64,000 nucleotides of DNA, taken from the NCBI RefSeq assembly GCF_007829815.1, contig NZ_VIWT01000004.1:1-64000 (forward strand), in the 5' to 3' direction. Position numbers and translations under genes: made by a program. This stretch comes from Kitasatospora viridis (lineage in GTDB: Bacteria > Actinomycetota > Actinomycetes > Streptomycetales > Streptomycetaceae). Numbering within the stretch: position 1 is the first letter of the stretch; each line of letters starts with the position of its first letter. The notes below the pieces were generated by a model, which ran no database searches, was not told the DNA's origin, and worked only from the letters and a program-made list of their open reading frames with translations. This document shows, in pieces, positions 37,186 to 44,172 of this stretch.

Positions 37186-37397
37186 CGGGCGGTCTCCAGG
37201 GTGGCGAGGCCGTCCATCCGCATGCCCGGCATGTCGGTCTGCTGCACCGGCCGGTCGGGACCGCCGGTGGCGGGCGCGGTGGGCCCGGCGAGCCGGCCGA
37301 CCCCGTAGGAGGCGCCGAACAGCGCGGCGAGCAGCAGCACGAAGCCGAGCAGCGTCCGGGCGGGGCGCCCGGAGTCGGGCGAGGTGACCAAGTTCAT
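37182..37397 (-). CDS. Small membrane-anchored protein with Met motif
   Basis: The 71-residue product has one membrane span (residues 15-36) and an outward tail containing DMPGMRMDG, a methionine pattern typical of Cu(I)-binding segments. AAAGGAAG precedes its ATG, and its stop overlaps the copper ATPase start (ATGA), so the two are translationally coupled. It probably passes copper to or from the ATPase. I know no named family. Confidence 0.75.
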   Translation of the reverse strand: MNLVTSPDSGRPARTLLGFVLLLAALFGASYGVGRLAGPTAPATGGPDRPVQQTDMPGMRMDGLATLETAR

Positions 37398-37420
37398 CGA
37401 ACTTCCTTTGTGATCATGCG

Positions 37421-38023
37421 TTAGTGACGGATCGTCAGGGGGCGGGATGGGGGGGCGAGGTGGGTGGCGGGGTGGGTGCCGCCGTCGAGCTCCGCCGCCC
37501 GCAGCAGCGCGACCAGCTCGTCCCGCGCGCGGGCGACCCGGGAGCGGACGGTGCCGACCGGGCAGTCGGCCGTCGCCGCGGCCTCCGCGTAGCTGAGGCC
37601 GAGCACCTGGGTGAGCACGAAGGCCTCCCGGCGCTGCGTCGGCACCCGGGCCAGCAGGTCGGCGAGCACCACCTGGTCCTCGAAACCGGTGGCCGGCGGG
37701 CGCTGCCGCTCGACGGCCTCCTCCCAGTCGGTCAGCGGGGCGTGGCGCGGTCTGGCCGCCGCGGTGCGGTAGCGGTCCACCACGGTGCGGCGGGCTATCG
37801 CGAGCAGCCAGGTGCGCGCCGAGGAGCGGCCGGCGAAGCCGGGCAGGCTCCGCAGCGCCCGCAGGAAGGTCTCCTGGGCCAGGTCGTCGGCGGACTCGAC
37901 CTCGGTGAGGTGGGCGACGAAGCGCCAGACGTCGCGGTGGGTGGCCCGGACGAACGCCTCGACGTCGGCCGGGTCGCCGGCCCGCGCGGCCAGCGCGAGC
38001 GCGGTCAGTCGGTCGTCATCCAC
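37421..38023 (-). CDS. sigC: ECF sigma factor of the SigC type
   Basis: The 200-residue protein shows region 2 (ADDLAQETFLRALRSLPGF) and region 4 (LGLSYAEAAATADCPVGTVR) of ECF sigma factors. The stretch FAGRSSARTWLLAIARR and SRVARARDEL are very close to M. tuberculosis SigC as I remember it, and the overall length also agrees. SigC in mycobacteria has been linked to copper acquisition, including ctpB and an isonitrile-chalkophore operon. The GTG start at 38023 is the only good candidate. The gene heads an operon with the Met-motif protein and copper ATPase, and it diverges from a zf-HC2 protein. Confidence 0.9.
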   Translation of the reverse strand: MDDDRLTALALAARAGDPADVEAFVRATHRDVWRFVAHLTEVESADDLAQETFLRALRSLPGFAGRSSARTWLLAIARRTVVDRYRTAAARPRHAPLTDWEEAVERQRPPATGFEDQVVLADLLARVPTQRREAFVLTQVLGLSYAEAAATADCPVGTVRSRVARARDELVALLRAAELDGGTHPATHLAPPSRPLTIRH

Positions 38024-38096
38024 GGGGCGCCCCCGCCGGCCGGTTCCGCCGGGGCGGGTTCACCGTTCGCTCATCTCGCTGCGGGACGATGGGCGG

Positions 38097-38396
38097 GTGA
38101 CCTGTGACGACTACCGCGCCGCGGCCTCGGCCGAACTCGACGGCGAACGTGACGCCGGCACCGACGCCGAACTCGACGCGGACCGGACGCCGGCCGAGCA
38201 CCTGGCCCGGTGCGCCGAGTGCGCCGCCTGGCTCGCCGCCGCCCGGCGGCTGCGGGCGCTGTCGCTGGCCGCCCCGGGCCCCTCCGAGGAGTGGTCGCGG
38301 CGCTTGGTCGCCCGGGTGGTGGAGGAGGCCGCCAGTAGTGGTGGGCGGCCGGAGCCGCGGACGGGAGCGGATGGAGTCGCTCATGGGAGCTCCTGA
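38097..38396 (+). CDS. zf-HC2 protein, possible anti-sigma factor
   Basis: The 99-residue protein opens with CDDYRAAASAELDGE and has HLARCAECAAWL, together the HxxxCxxC zinc finger of anti-sigma (ZAS) proteins. There is no membrane span, so it would act in the cytoplasm. It diverges from sigC with 73 bp between starts, suggesting it controls SigC, although ZAS genes are more often downstream of their sigma gene. The GTG start at 38097 was chosen because upstream in-frame starts lie inside sigC. Confidence 0.75.
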   Translation: MTCDDYRAAASAELDGERDAGTDAELDADRTPAEHLARCAECAAWLAAARRLRALSLAAPGPSEEWSRRLVARVVEEAASSGGRPEPRTGADGVAHGSS

Positions 38397-38693
38397 GAGC
38401 AGGTCGGAGCGCGGTGCGCGCGTCGGCGGCACCGGCCGGAAGGCATGAGGGGGCGTCAGCCCCGGGCACCCCTGCTCCCGCCCGCGGGTACGTCGCGGCA
38501 CGCCGTGGGTTCCCGGGGATCAGGGCACGGCGGAGCGGAACACCGGCTCCGGGCGCAGCCCGGTGCCTCGTTCAGGGTGACGGAGCGGCCCGAACCCCAG
38601 GGCGGCCGGCTCGCTCGGAGGGCCGAGCCGCCGCAGGGGTGACCTGCCCGCAGCACCGCGCCGGCCATGGACCGGCCGGGGTGTGCGGGCGCT
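38397..38693. other. Non-coding gap after the zf-HC2 gene
   Basis: Short frames occur on both strands but have no ribosome-binding site at a usable distance and low-complexity Arg/Pro/Gly-rich translations. Several short GC palindromes are present. I see no gene or RNA here. Confidence 0.4.
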
Positions 38694-39443
38694 TCAGGCT
38701 GCGAGGGCGAACGGCGGCGGCCCGCGCCGCGACAGGACGTGCGAGAGGCTGACCAGGCGCGGCAGCCGGTCGCGGGTAGGCCGCCGACGCACCGTCGGCA
38801 CCCGGCCGGGGCCGTGCGGCGCGAGGAGCAGCAGCACCGGCAGGAAGACGGCGGCCAGCACGCGCAGCAGCTCGAAGACCCCGGCGATCGCGGCCTCTCC
38901 GCGCCAGAGCACCACCGCGCAGAGCAGCGCGGCCACCAGGTGGGCGGCCAGCATGCCCGGGGAGAGCCCGAGCGGCATCGCCGTCGCGCCGCCCCGCATG
39001 CCCGCCATGCCCTGCATTCCGGGCATGGCGGGCATCTGCCCCATGGCTCCGCCTGCTGACGGCGCGTCAGGGTCCAGGCCCGCCATCCGGGCCAGCGCGG
39101 CGGGCGTCATGCCGGCCGTGCCTCCCTTTGGCGTGCAGAGCAGGAGGCCCGCCCAGTCCGGTGCGCTCCGGGGTGCCTGCGCGACCGCGGTGCTCTCGAA
39201 GAGCAGGTGCAGCGCGCTCTGCGCCGTCACCATCCACAGGGTGACGGCCGGAAGGCCGCGCCGCCGGCCCGCCAGCAGCCAGGTGCCGCCGGCCGTCCCG
39301 GCGAACGCCGCCACCAGCGCGGGCGCCGACAGCTCGGCGCCGGACATGCTGAAGTGCGCGGTGGCGGACACCGCCACGCAGAGCGTGGCGAAGACCGCGG
39401 CGCGGAGCGTCCGGAGCTGGCAGACCGTCACAGTGCCAACCAT
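38694..39443 (-). CDS. Met-rich multi-span membrane protein, probably copper-related
   Basis: The 249-residue protein has about five membrane spans and a loop (around 147-170) with MGQMPAMPGMQGMAGMRGG, a dense methionine array like those of extracytoplasmic copper proteins. The first span region includes ATAHFSMSG. A basic tail follows the last span. Start codon is uncertain: ATG 39443 or GTG 39431 (which has GAGG at a better distance). It faces the zf-HC2 gene and lies in the SigC region, so copper binding or transport is inferred. No named family recognised. Confidence 0.75.
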   Translation of the reverse strand: MVGTVTVCQLRTLRAAVFATLCVAVSATAHFSMSGAELSAPALVAAFAGTAGGTWLLAGRRRGLPAVTLWMVTAQSALHLLFESTAVAQAPRSAPDWAGLLLCTPKGGTAGMTPAALARMAGLDPDAPSAGGAMGQMPAMPGMQGMAGMRGGATAMPLGLSPGMLAAHLVAALLCAVVLWRGEAAIAGVFELLRVLAAVFLPVLLLLAPHGPGRVPTVRRRPTRDRLPRLVSLSHVLSRRGPPPFALAA

Positions 39444-40364
39444 CCTCGCACCCGCCGCCACCCACTGTCCCACCGCCTCCACTCTCCGACACCGGCCCAC
39501 CCGCCCTGCGGGACGCCGGCGCACCGCGTGACGGGCTTTCAGGCGGAACAAACGCGAACGGCCAATAAGTAACGCAGTGTTAACCACGATCCCCCATGGG
39601 CAAACACGGCCGACATCCGGTGCACTCGGGTGATCGGATCGTCCGCCCACTCACCACGGCGGCGGAGCAGGGATCTTGGCGGCGCTACCCGCTGTGAAGT
39701 GGGTGAACGCTGGGAGTTCACTGGGTCCGCCGCACCTGTCTAGACCTGCTTTCCCAGTGAAAGCGGATAAAGCTCCCCCGTTCGAGGCCATTGCCCGGGC
39801 GATTGCCGGAGAAACGTTCAGCCTTTGCCCGTTGGCTGGCTGCTGGTAATCAGCTCGCCGAACCGGTTGCGAAGGTCCGGCATATGCGCGCACCGCCGCG
39901 GACGCCGGGCGCCGGCGTCGTCGCCACTGGTGGGGCGGGGTGGACGGCCCGGCGCAGCGGGGCCCCGGCGGCCTCTGCGGGCGCTTCGCGGCGGGGAGCT
40001 GACAGGGCCCTGGCGAGTGCGCAGCGTGAACGGACTACCCCCGCTGACCTGCCGTCAATCCATGGCCGGACCAATCAACCACGGGCGCGTTCAGGAACGC
40101 ACTGGGGGCGCGTGATTAGCACTCTGCGCCCCCTTGACCTTCCATTCACGCCGACTCGCACCGTTCGGTCGCCGTTCCTCTCCCGGCGCCCGTCGACCAC
40201 CCGAACGGAGGCTTTCCGAGCAGCTCCGTTGACCTGCGGCGGGGTTCGCGCCTGACGGTCTGTCAGCCGGCGTTAAGACTTCTCAGCTATTCATCGGGCT
40301 TCACAAAAAAGCCCAGGTCCGAACGGACTGCCGCTTAAAATCGGACGCGGAAACCGGATTATGC
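39444..40364. other. Long intergenic region before the exopolysaccharide cluster
   Basis: About 900 bp without a supportable gene. The part near 39545-39620 and the part near 40260-40370 are rich in A and T compared with the rest, as expected for promoter regions on both sides. A small hairpin, GGGCTT/AAGCCC, lies at 40296-40314. Open frames across the middle are composition artefacts. Confidence 0.4.
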
Positions 40365-40394
40365 TTCACAACTCGTCACGCCTCTGGCTAGTGT
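40365..40394 (+). promoter_or_regulatory. Candidate promoter of the exopolysaccharide cluster
   Basis: TTCACA and TAGTGT, 18 bases apart, fit a vegetative (HrdB-type) streptomycete promoter. GTGTG and CACAC, just downstream at about 40391-40406, form a small inverted repeat that may be an operator. If used, the mRNA would have a leader of about 600 nt before the first glycosyltransferase. Confidence 0.45.
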
Positions 40395-40450
40395 GTTCGT
40401 CACACACAGCAACGCGCTGGCACACAGCCATCCATTGCCTGAGGGGGAAC

Positions 40451-40522
40451 ATGGCCGTCTCCGGTGCCGCTCGCGCGGCCCGAAGAACCAGCCCTGCTCG
40501 ATCGGTTCGGGGGAACCGGTAG
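40451..40522 (+). CDS. Possible 23-aa leader peptide
   Basis: A strong ribosome-binding site (GAGGGGGAAC directly before the ATG) opens a frame of only 23 codons encoding an Arg/Ala/Ser-rich peptide that ends in TAG at 40522. It lies at the start of the predicted long leader. It may be a regulatory leader peptide, or the remains of a truncated gene. No known amino-acid attenuation pattern is seen. Confidence 0.35.
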   Translation: MAVSGAARAARRTSPARSVRGNR

Positions 40523-40665
40523 ACGCTTCGGCGTAGCCCAGGGGCACGGCGGCGGTCTGCGGCCGGACATCGATCCGGCGGCCCGACCCGCGGCCGAGCT
40601 GCCTTCCGAGCCGGCTCTCGCACCGATTTTCCGCACGTTTCTCCACCCGCACGTATTCCACCCGG

Positions 40666-40729
40666 ACGTCGCTGCACACCGGCGTCCCCGCACACCGACA
40701 TCCCTGCACCTCGACGTCGCTGCACACCG
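40666..40729. repeat. Four tandem 16-bp repeats in the long 5' leader
   Basis: Units 40666-40681, 40682-40697, 40698-40713 and 40714-40729 follow the form ACGTCGCTGCACACCG, with two to five changes in the middle copies; units 1 and 4 are identical. The block lies about 270 bp before the first glycosyltransferase gene. Confidence 0.75.
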
Positions 40730-40997
40730 ACGTCATCGTCCGGGCGGGCGGCCGTGCCCACTCGGCGCCGGGGTTTGCCGACCCCTGCGACGCGGCGGTG
40801 AGAATCCGCCGGCGAGCCCGGCCGCCCTTCACTGTGCTCACAGCACCCCTGCGGATCCCAGCCGTCGCGGCACAACTGCGCGCCGGTGCCGAAGGGTTAC
40901 GTCAACCGCGCTGCCAGGCGCGGCCCACCCCGACCCCACGCGCTCTCGTGGGGCCGGACCATCCAGCGTTGATCTCCGCATGCCACAGGGAGCTCAC

Positions 40998-41738
40998 ATG
41001 AACACACTGTCCATCGTCATACCCGCGCTCAACGAGGCCGAAAACCTGCCCTCCGTGCTGGCGTCCATCCCGTTCGCCGAACTGAAGGACGAGGGCTGGC
41101 AGACCGAGGTGGTGGTCGTCGACAACGGCTCCACCGACGGCACCGGCGAGGTAGCCCGCACACTGGGCGCCCGGGTGGTCCACCAACCCGCGCGCGGCTA
41201 CGGCAACGCCTACCGGGCCGGCTTCGAGGCCGCCACCGGCGACGTCATCGCCACCGGTGACGCCGACCGCACCTATCCGTTCGACGCCTTACCACGACTG
41301 CTGCGCACCTTGGTCTCGCACGACGTCGAGTTCATGACGACCAATCGGCTGGTCGACGGCAACAGCGAGGCGATGAAGACCTCGCACTCGCTGGCCAACT
41401 ACCTGCTCAGCGCGATCAGCCGCACGCTGTTCCGCAACGACCTGCGGGACTCGCAGTCCGGCATGTGGGTGTTCCGCCGCTACGTGTGGCAGCGCCTCGA
41501 CGTCCGCTCCACCGGGATGGCCTTCTCCCAGGAGATCAAGAACGCGGCCACCAGGGCCGGTTACCGGTACCTGGAGATTCCGATCGAGTACCGCAAGCGC
41601 GGCGGCCAGGTGAAGCTGAACGCCTTCCGGGACGGCACCGAGAACCTGCGCCAGCTCTTCGAGCACAACTTCCGCCGCACCCATCCGGTGCGCCGCCCGG
41701 TGCTGTCCAACCCCGCCCGGGAGTACGACCCCGCATGA
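40998..41738 (+). CDS. Family 2 glycosyltransferase (polyprenyl-phosphate type)
   Basis: The 246-residue enzyme has the GT-A fold signatures VVVVDNGSTDGT and ATGDADRTYP (DxD-type metal site), as in dolichyl/undecaprenyl-phosphate mannose or glucose synthases. There are no membrane spans, so it probably works at the inner face and charges a lipid carrier or starts the sugar repeat. AGGGAG precedes ATG 40998. The stop overlaps the next gene by ATGA. First full gene of a tightly coupled exopolysaccharide run. Confidence 0.9.
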   Translation: MNTLSIVIPALNEAENLPSVLASIPFAELKDEGWQTEVVVVDNGSTDGTGEVARTLGARVVHQPARGYGNAYRAGFEAATGDVIATGDADRTYPFDALPRLLRTLVSHDVEFMTTNRLVDGNSEAMKTSHSLANYLLSAISRTLFRNDLRDSQSGMWVFRRYVWQRLDVRSTGMAFSQEIKNAATRAGYRYLEIPIEYRKRGGQVKLNAFRDGTENLRQLFEHNFRRTHPVRRPVLSNPAREYDPA

Positions 41739-42283
41739 CCGAACTCCTGGGAGAAACCCAGGTCCGGGAACCGGCGCCGGCCCGCTCCCGCCACCGGGCG
41801 GACCGGCGCCGGGGCCGGGACCCCGGCGCCCGCCGCCCCGGCCGGCGGCGGGTCGGCGCCGGGCTGGCCGCACTGCTGGCGGCGGCGGTCGCCCTGCCGC
41901 TGCTCTGGGCGCAGCCGGCCGTGCGCCTGGCGGTCCGTCAGACGTTCACCGAAATCCCGGCCGACTACGACGAGTTGTACTTCACCCAGCTGCCGACCAC
42001 GGCCGGCGGCCAGGTGGTGGTGCCGCTCACCGTGGTGCAGCACGGCACGCCCGGGCCGGGCCTGCGGTTGCAGGTCTCGCTCACCGCCCCGAGCGGGACC
42101 GTCCTCGGCACCACCACCGTCACCCTCGCACCCGAGCCGGACACGCCGGTGGGCACCACCGTCCGCCTGCCGCTGACCGAGCCGGACGCGGAGGTCCGGG
42201 TGGCACTGCTGGGTCACGACCAGACCCTGCACTACCGCCTCCAGGCCACCGCCTCCCCCGACCCCAAGGCATCGACACCATGA
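41735..42283 (+). CDS. Membrane-anchored protein of unknown function
   Basis: The 182-residue protein has a very basic cytoplasmic N-terminus (about 1-45), one membrane span (GAGLAALLAAAVALPLLWA) and an extracytoplasmic domain rich in Thr, Pro and Val with beta-strand character. It looks like a bitopic protein with a small immunoglobulin-like outer domain. It is coupled at both ends to glycan genes by ATGA overlaps. A role in polymer assembly or export is inferred from context only. Confidence 0.75.
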   Translation: MTELLGETQVREPAPARSRHRADRRRGRDPGARRPGRRRVGAGLAALLAAAVALPLLWAQPAVRLAVRQTFTEIPADYDELYFTQLPTTAGGQVVVPLTVVQHGTPGPGLRLQVSLTAPSGTVLGTTTVTLAPEPDTPVGTTVRLPLTEPDAEVRVALLGHDQTLHYRLQATASPDPKASTP

Positions 42284-43047
42284 ACGCCACCACCGGCACC
42301 ACCGGTTCGACCGCTTCGACCACTTCGACCGACCGGCCGCGCGTCACCGTGACCACCAGCTGGGACGACGGCCACGTCCTCGACCCCAGACTGGCGGCGC
42401 TGCTGGACCGCCACCGGATTCCCGGCACCTTCTACATCGCCCCGCGGAACCTGGAGTTGAGCCCGGCCGAACGCCTGCCGGCCGTCGGCATCAGGGAGTT
42501 GGCCGAGCGCTTCGAGATCGGCGGGCACACGCTGACCCACCAGCGCCTCCCCCGGCTGACCGACGCCGCCGCGGCCGCGGAGATCCGCAGCGGCCGGGCG
42601 GAGTTGGAGGCGATCACCGGGCGGCCGGTGACCAGCTTCTGCTACCCGCGCGGTGAGTACACCGCCCGCCAGGTGCACCTGGTCGAGCAGGCCGGCTTCA
42701 CCCTGGCCCGCACGGTGCGGCGCGGCAGCCTGACCCCCGGCCGGGCGCTGGAGCTGGACACCACGGTGAACGCCTACGCGCACCGGGTGGACGGGCCGCT
42801 GGCGCTGCGGCTGGCCGCCGGGCGGCCGTGGCGCGCGGCCCGGCTCTTCCTGTCCTGGGACGAGCTGGCCATCCACTGGTTCGACCGCTGCCTGCGCGAG
42901 GGCGGCGTCTACCACCTGTGGGGGCACAGCTGGGAGGTCGACGCCCGGGGCGACTGGTCCCGGCTGGAGCGGGTGCTGGCGCACATCGCGGGCCACCCGC
43001 AGGTGGCCTACCGCACCAACGGCGAGCTGCTCGGACTGGCGGCCTGA
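42280..43047 (+). CDS. Polysaccharide deacetylase (NodB/CE4 family)
   Basis: The 255-residue protein shows the CE4 motifs: TSWDDG (catalytic Asp pair), GGHTLTHQ (metal-binding histidines) and CYPRGEY. It should remove acetyl groups from amino sugars of the polymer or its lipid-linked precursor. No signal peptide, so it would act in the cytoplasm, or on lipid-linked intermediates at the inner face. ATGA coupled upstream; its stop shares one base with the next start. Confidence 0.9.
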   Translation: MNATTGTTGSTASTTSTDRPRVTVTTSWDDGHVLDPRLAALLDRHRIPGTFYIAPRNLELSPAERLPAVGIRELAERFEIGGHTLTHQRLPRLTDAAAAAEIRSGRAELEAITGRPVTSFCYPRGEYTARQVHLVEQAGFTLARTVRRGSLTPGRALELDTTVNAYAHRVDGPLALRLAAGRPWRAARLFLSWDELAIHWFDRCLREGGVYHLWGHSWEVDARGDWSRLERVLAHIAGHPQVAYRTNGELLGLAA

Positions 43048-44138
43048 TGCCCACCATCCTGCAGATCACGCCCTACTACCCGCCGCACCTGGGCGGCCTG
43101 GAGCGGGTGGTGGAGAACCTCGCGGCGGGCCTCGGCGACCGGCACGAGGTGCGGGTGCTGACCACCACGATCGGCTCCGAAGGCGCGCCGCGCCGCAGCA
43201 CCCAGGGCGCCGTGACGGTGCACCGGCACCGGTCGGTGGAGCTGGCCCACACCCCGGTGGTCCCCGGCCTGCCGCTGGCGCTGCTGCGCAGCCGGCGCGA
43301 CAGCGTGCTGCACCTGCACTCCGCGCACGCGCTGCTGCCCGAACTGGTCGCGCTCACCGCCCGGTTGCGGCGCCAGCCGTTCGTGCTCCACTTCCACCTG
43401 GACGTGGACGCCTCCGGCCGGCTCGGCCGGCTGCTGCCCGCCTACAAGAAGCACGTCTTCGGCCCGGTGCTGCGGGCGGCGGCGGCCGTGATCGTGCTGA
43501 CGCCCCGTCAGGCCGAGTTCGTCCGGACCACCTACCGGGTGCCGGGCGCGCGGATCCACGTGGTGCCCAACGGCGTGGACCAGGACTACTTCATGCCCGC
43601 GCGCGAGCCCCGGGACCGGCCGCTGGAGCTGCTCTACGTGGGGCGGCTGAGCCCGCAGAAGAACGTCGGGCGGCTGCTGGACGCACTCGGGCTGATCCGC
43701 CGGCCGATCCGGCTGCGGATCGTCGGCGACGGCGAGCTGCGCGGCAAGCTGGAACGCCAGGCTCGCGAACTCGCCCTGGACAAGGTCGAGTTCGCCGGGG
43801 CCAAGCTGGGCCCCGAGCTGCTGCGCGCCTACGCCGAGGCCGACGCCTTCGTGCTGCCCTCGGACAAGGAGGGCATGCCGCTGGTGGCGCTGGAGGCGAT
43901 GGCCGCCGGCCTGCCGGTGATCGCCACCGACGTCCCCGGGAACCGGGAACTGCTGGACGGCATCGGCCTGTTGGCCGAACCGGAGCCCGCCGCGCTGGCG
44001 GCCGCCATCGAACGGGTGGCGGCCGACCCGGGGCTGCGCCGCCGGCTCGCCGAGCGGAGCACCGCGGCCGCGCCCGCGTTCGCCTGGGACGCGGTGGTCC
44101 GCCGGGTGGAGCGCGTCTACGCGGAGGTGCTCGGATGA
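43047..44138 (+). CDS. Family 4 glycosyltransferase
   Basis: The 363-residue GT-B enzyme has an N-terminal GG-loop (YYPPHLGGLERVVENLA) and the C-terminal donor site VGRLSPQKNVGRLLDA and PSDKEGMPLVALEAMA (E-x7-E). It would transfer a nucleotide-activated sugar with retention. ATG 43047 overlaps the preceding stop by one base. Confidence 0.92.
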   Translation: MPTILQITPYYPPHLGGLERVVENLAAGLGDRHEVRVLTTTIGSEGAPRRSTQGAVTVHRHRSVELAHTPVVPGLPLALLRSRRDSVLHLHSAHALLPELVALTARLRRQPFVLHFHLDVDASGRLGRLLPAYKKHVFGPVLRAAAAVIVLTPRQAEFVRTTYRVPGARIHVVPNGVDQDYFMPAREPRDRPLELLYVGRLSPQKNVGRLLDALGLIRRPIRLRIVGDGELRGKLERQARELALDKVEFAGAKLGPELLRAYAEADAFVLPSDKEGMPLVALEAMAAGLPVIATDVPGNRELLDGIGLLAEPEPAALAAAIERVAADPGLRRRLAERSTAAAPAFAWDAVVRRVERVYAEVLG

Positions 44139-44172
44139 CCACCACCGCCACCGGATCGCGGGAGGGCGGCCG

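Noticed and set aside
38445..38642. 65-codon open frame after the zf-HC2 gene
   Set aside because: Ribosome-binding site too close to the ATG, low-complexity translation, shadow frame on the other strand.
39791..40255. 154-codon open frame in the long intergenic region
   Set aside because: No ribosome-binding site and Arg/Ala/Thr-rich random composition.
40296..40314. GGGCTT/AAGCCC hairpin as a terminator
   Set aside because: No T-tract on either side and no gene ending nearby.
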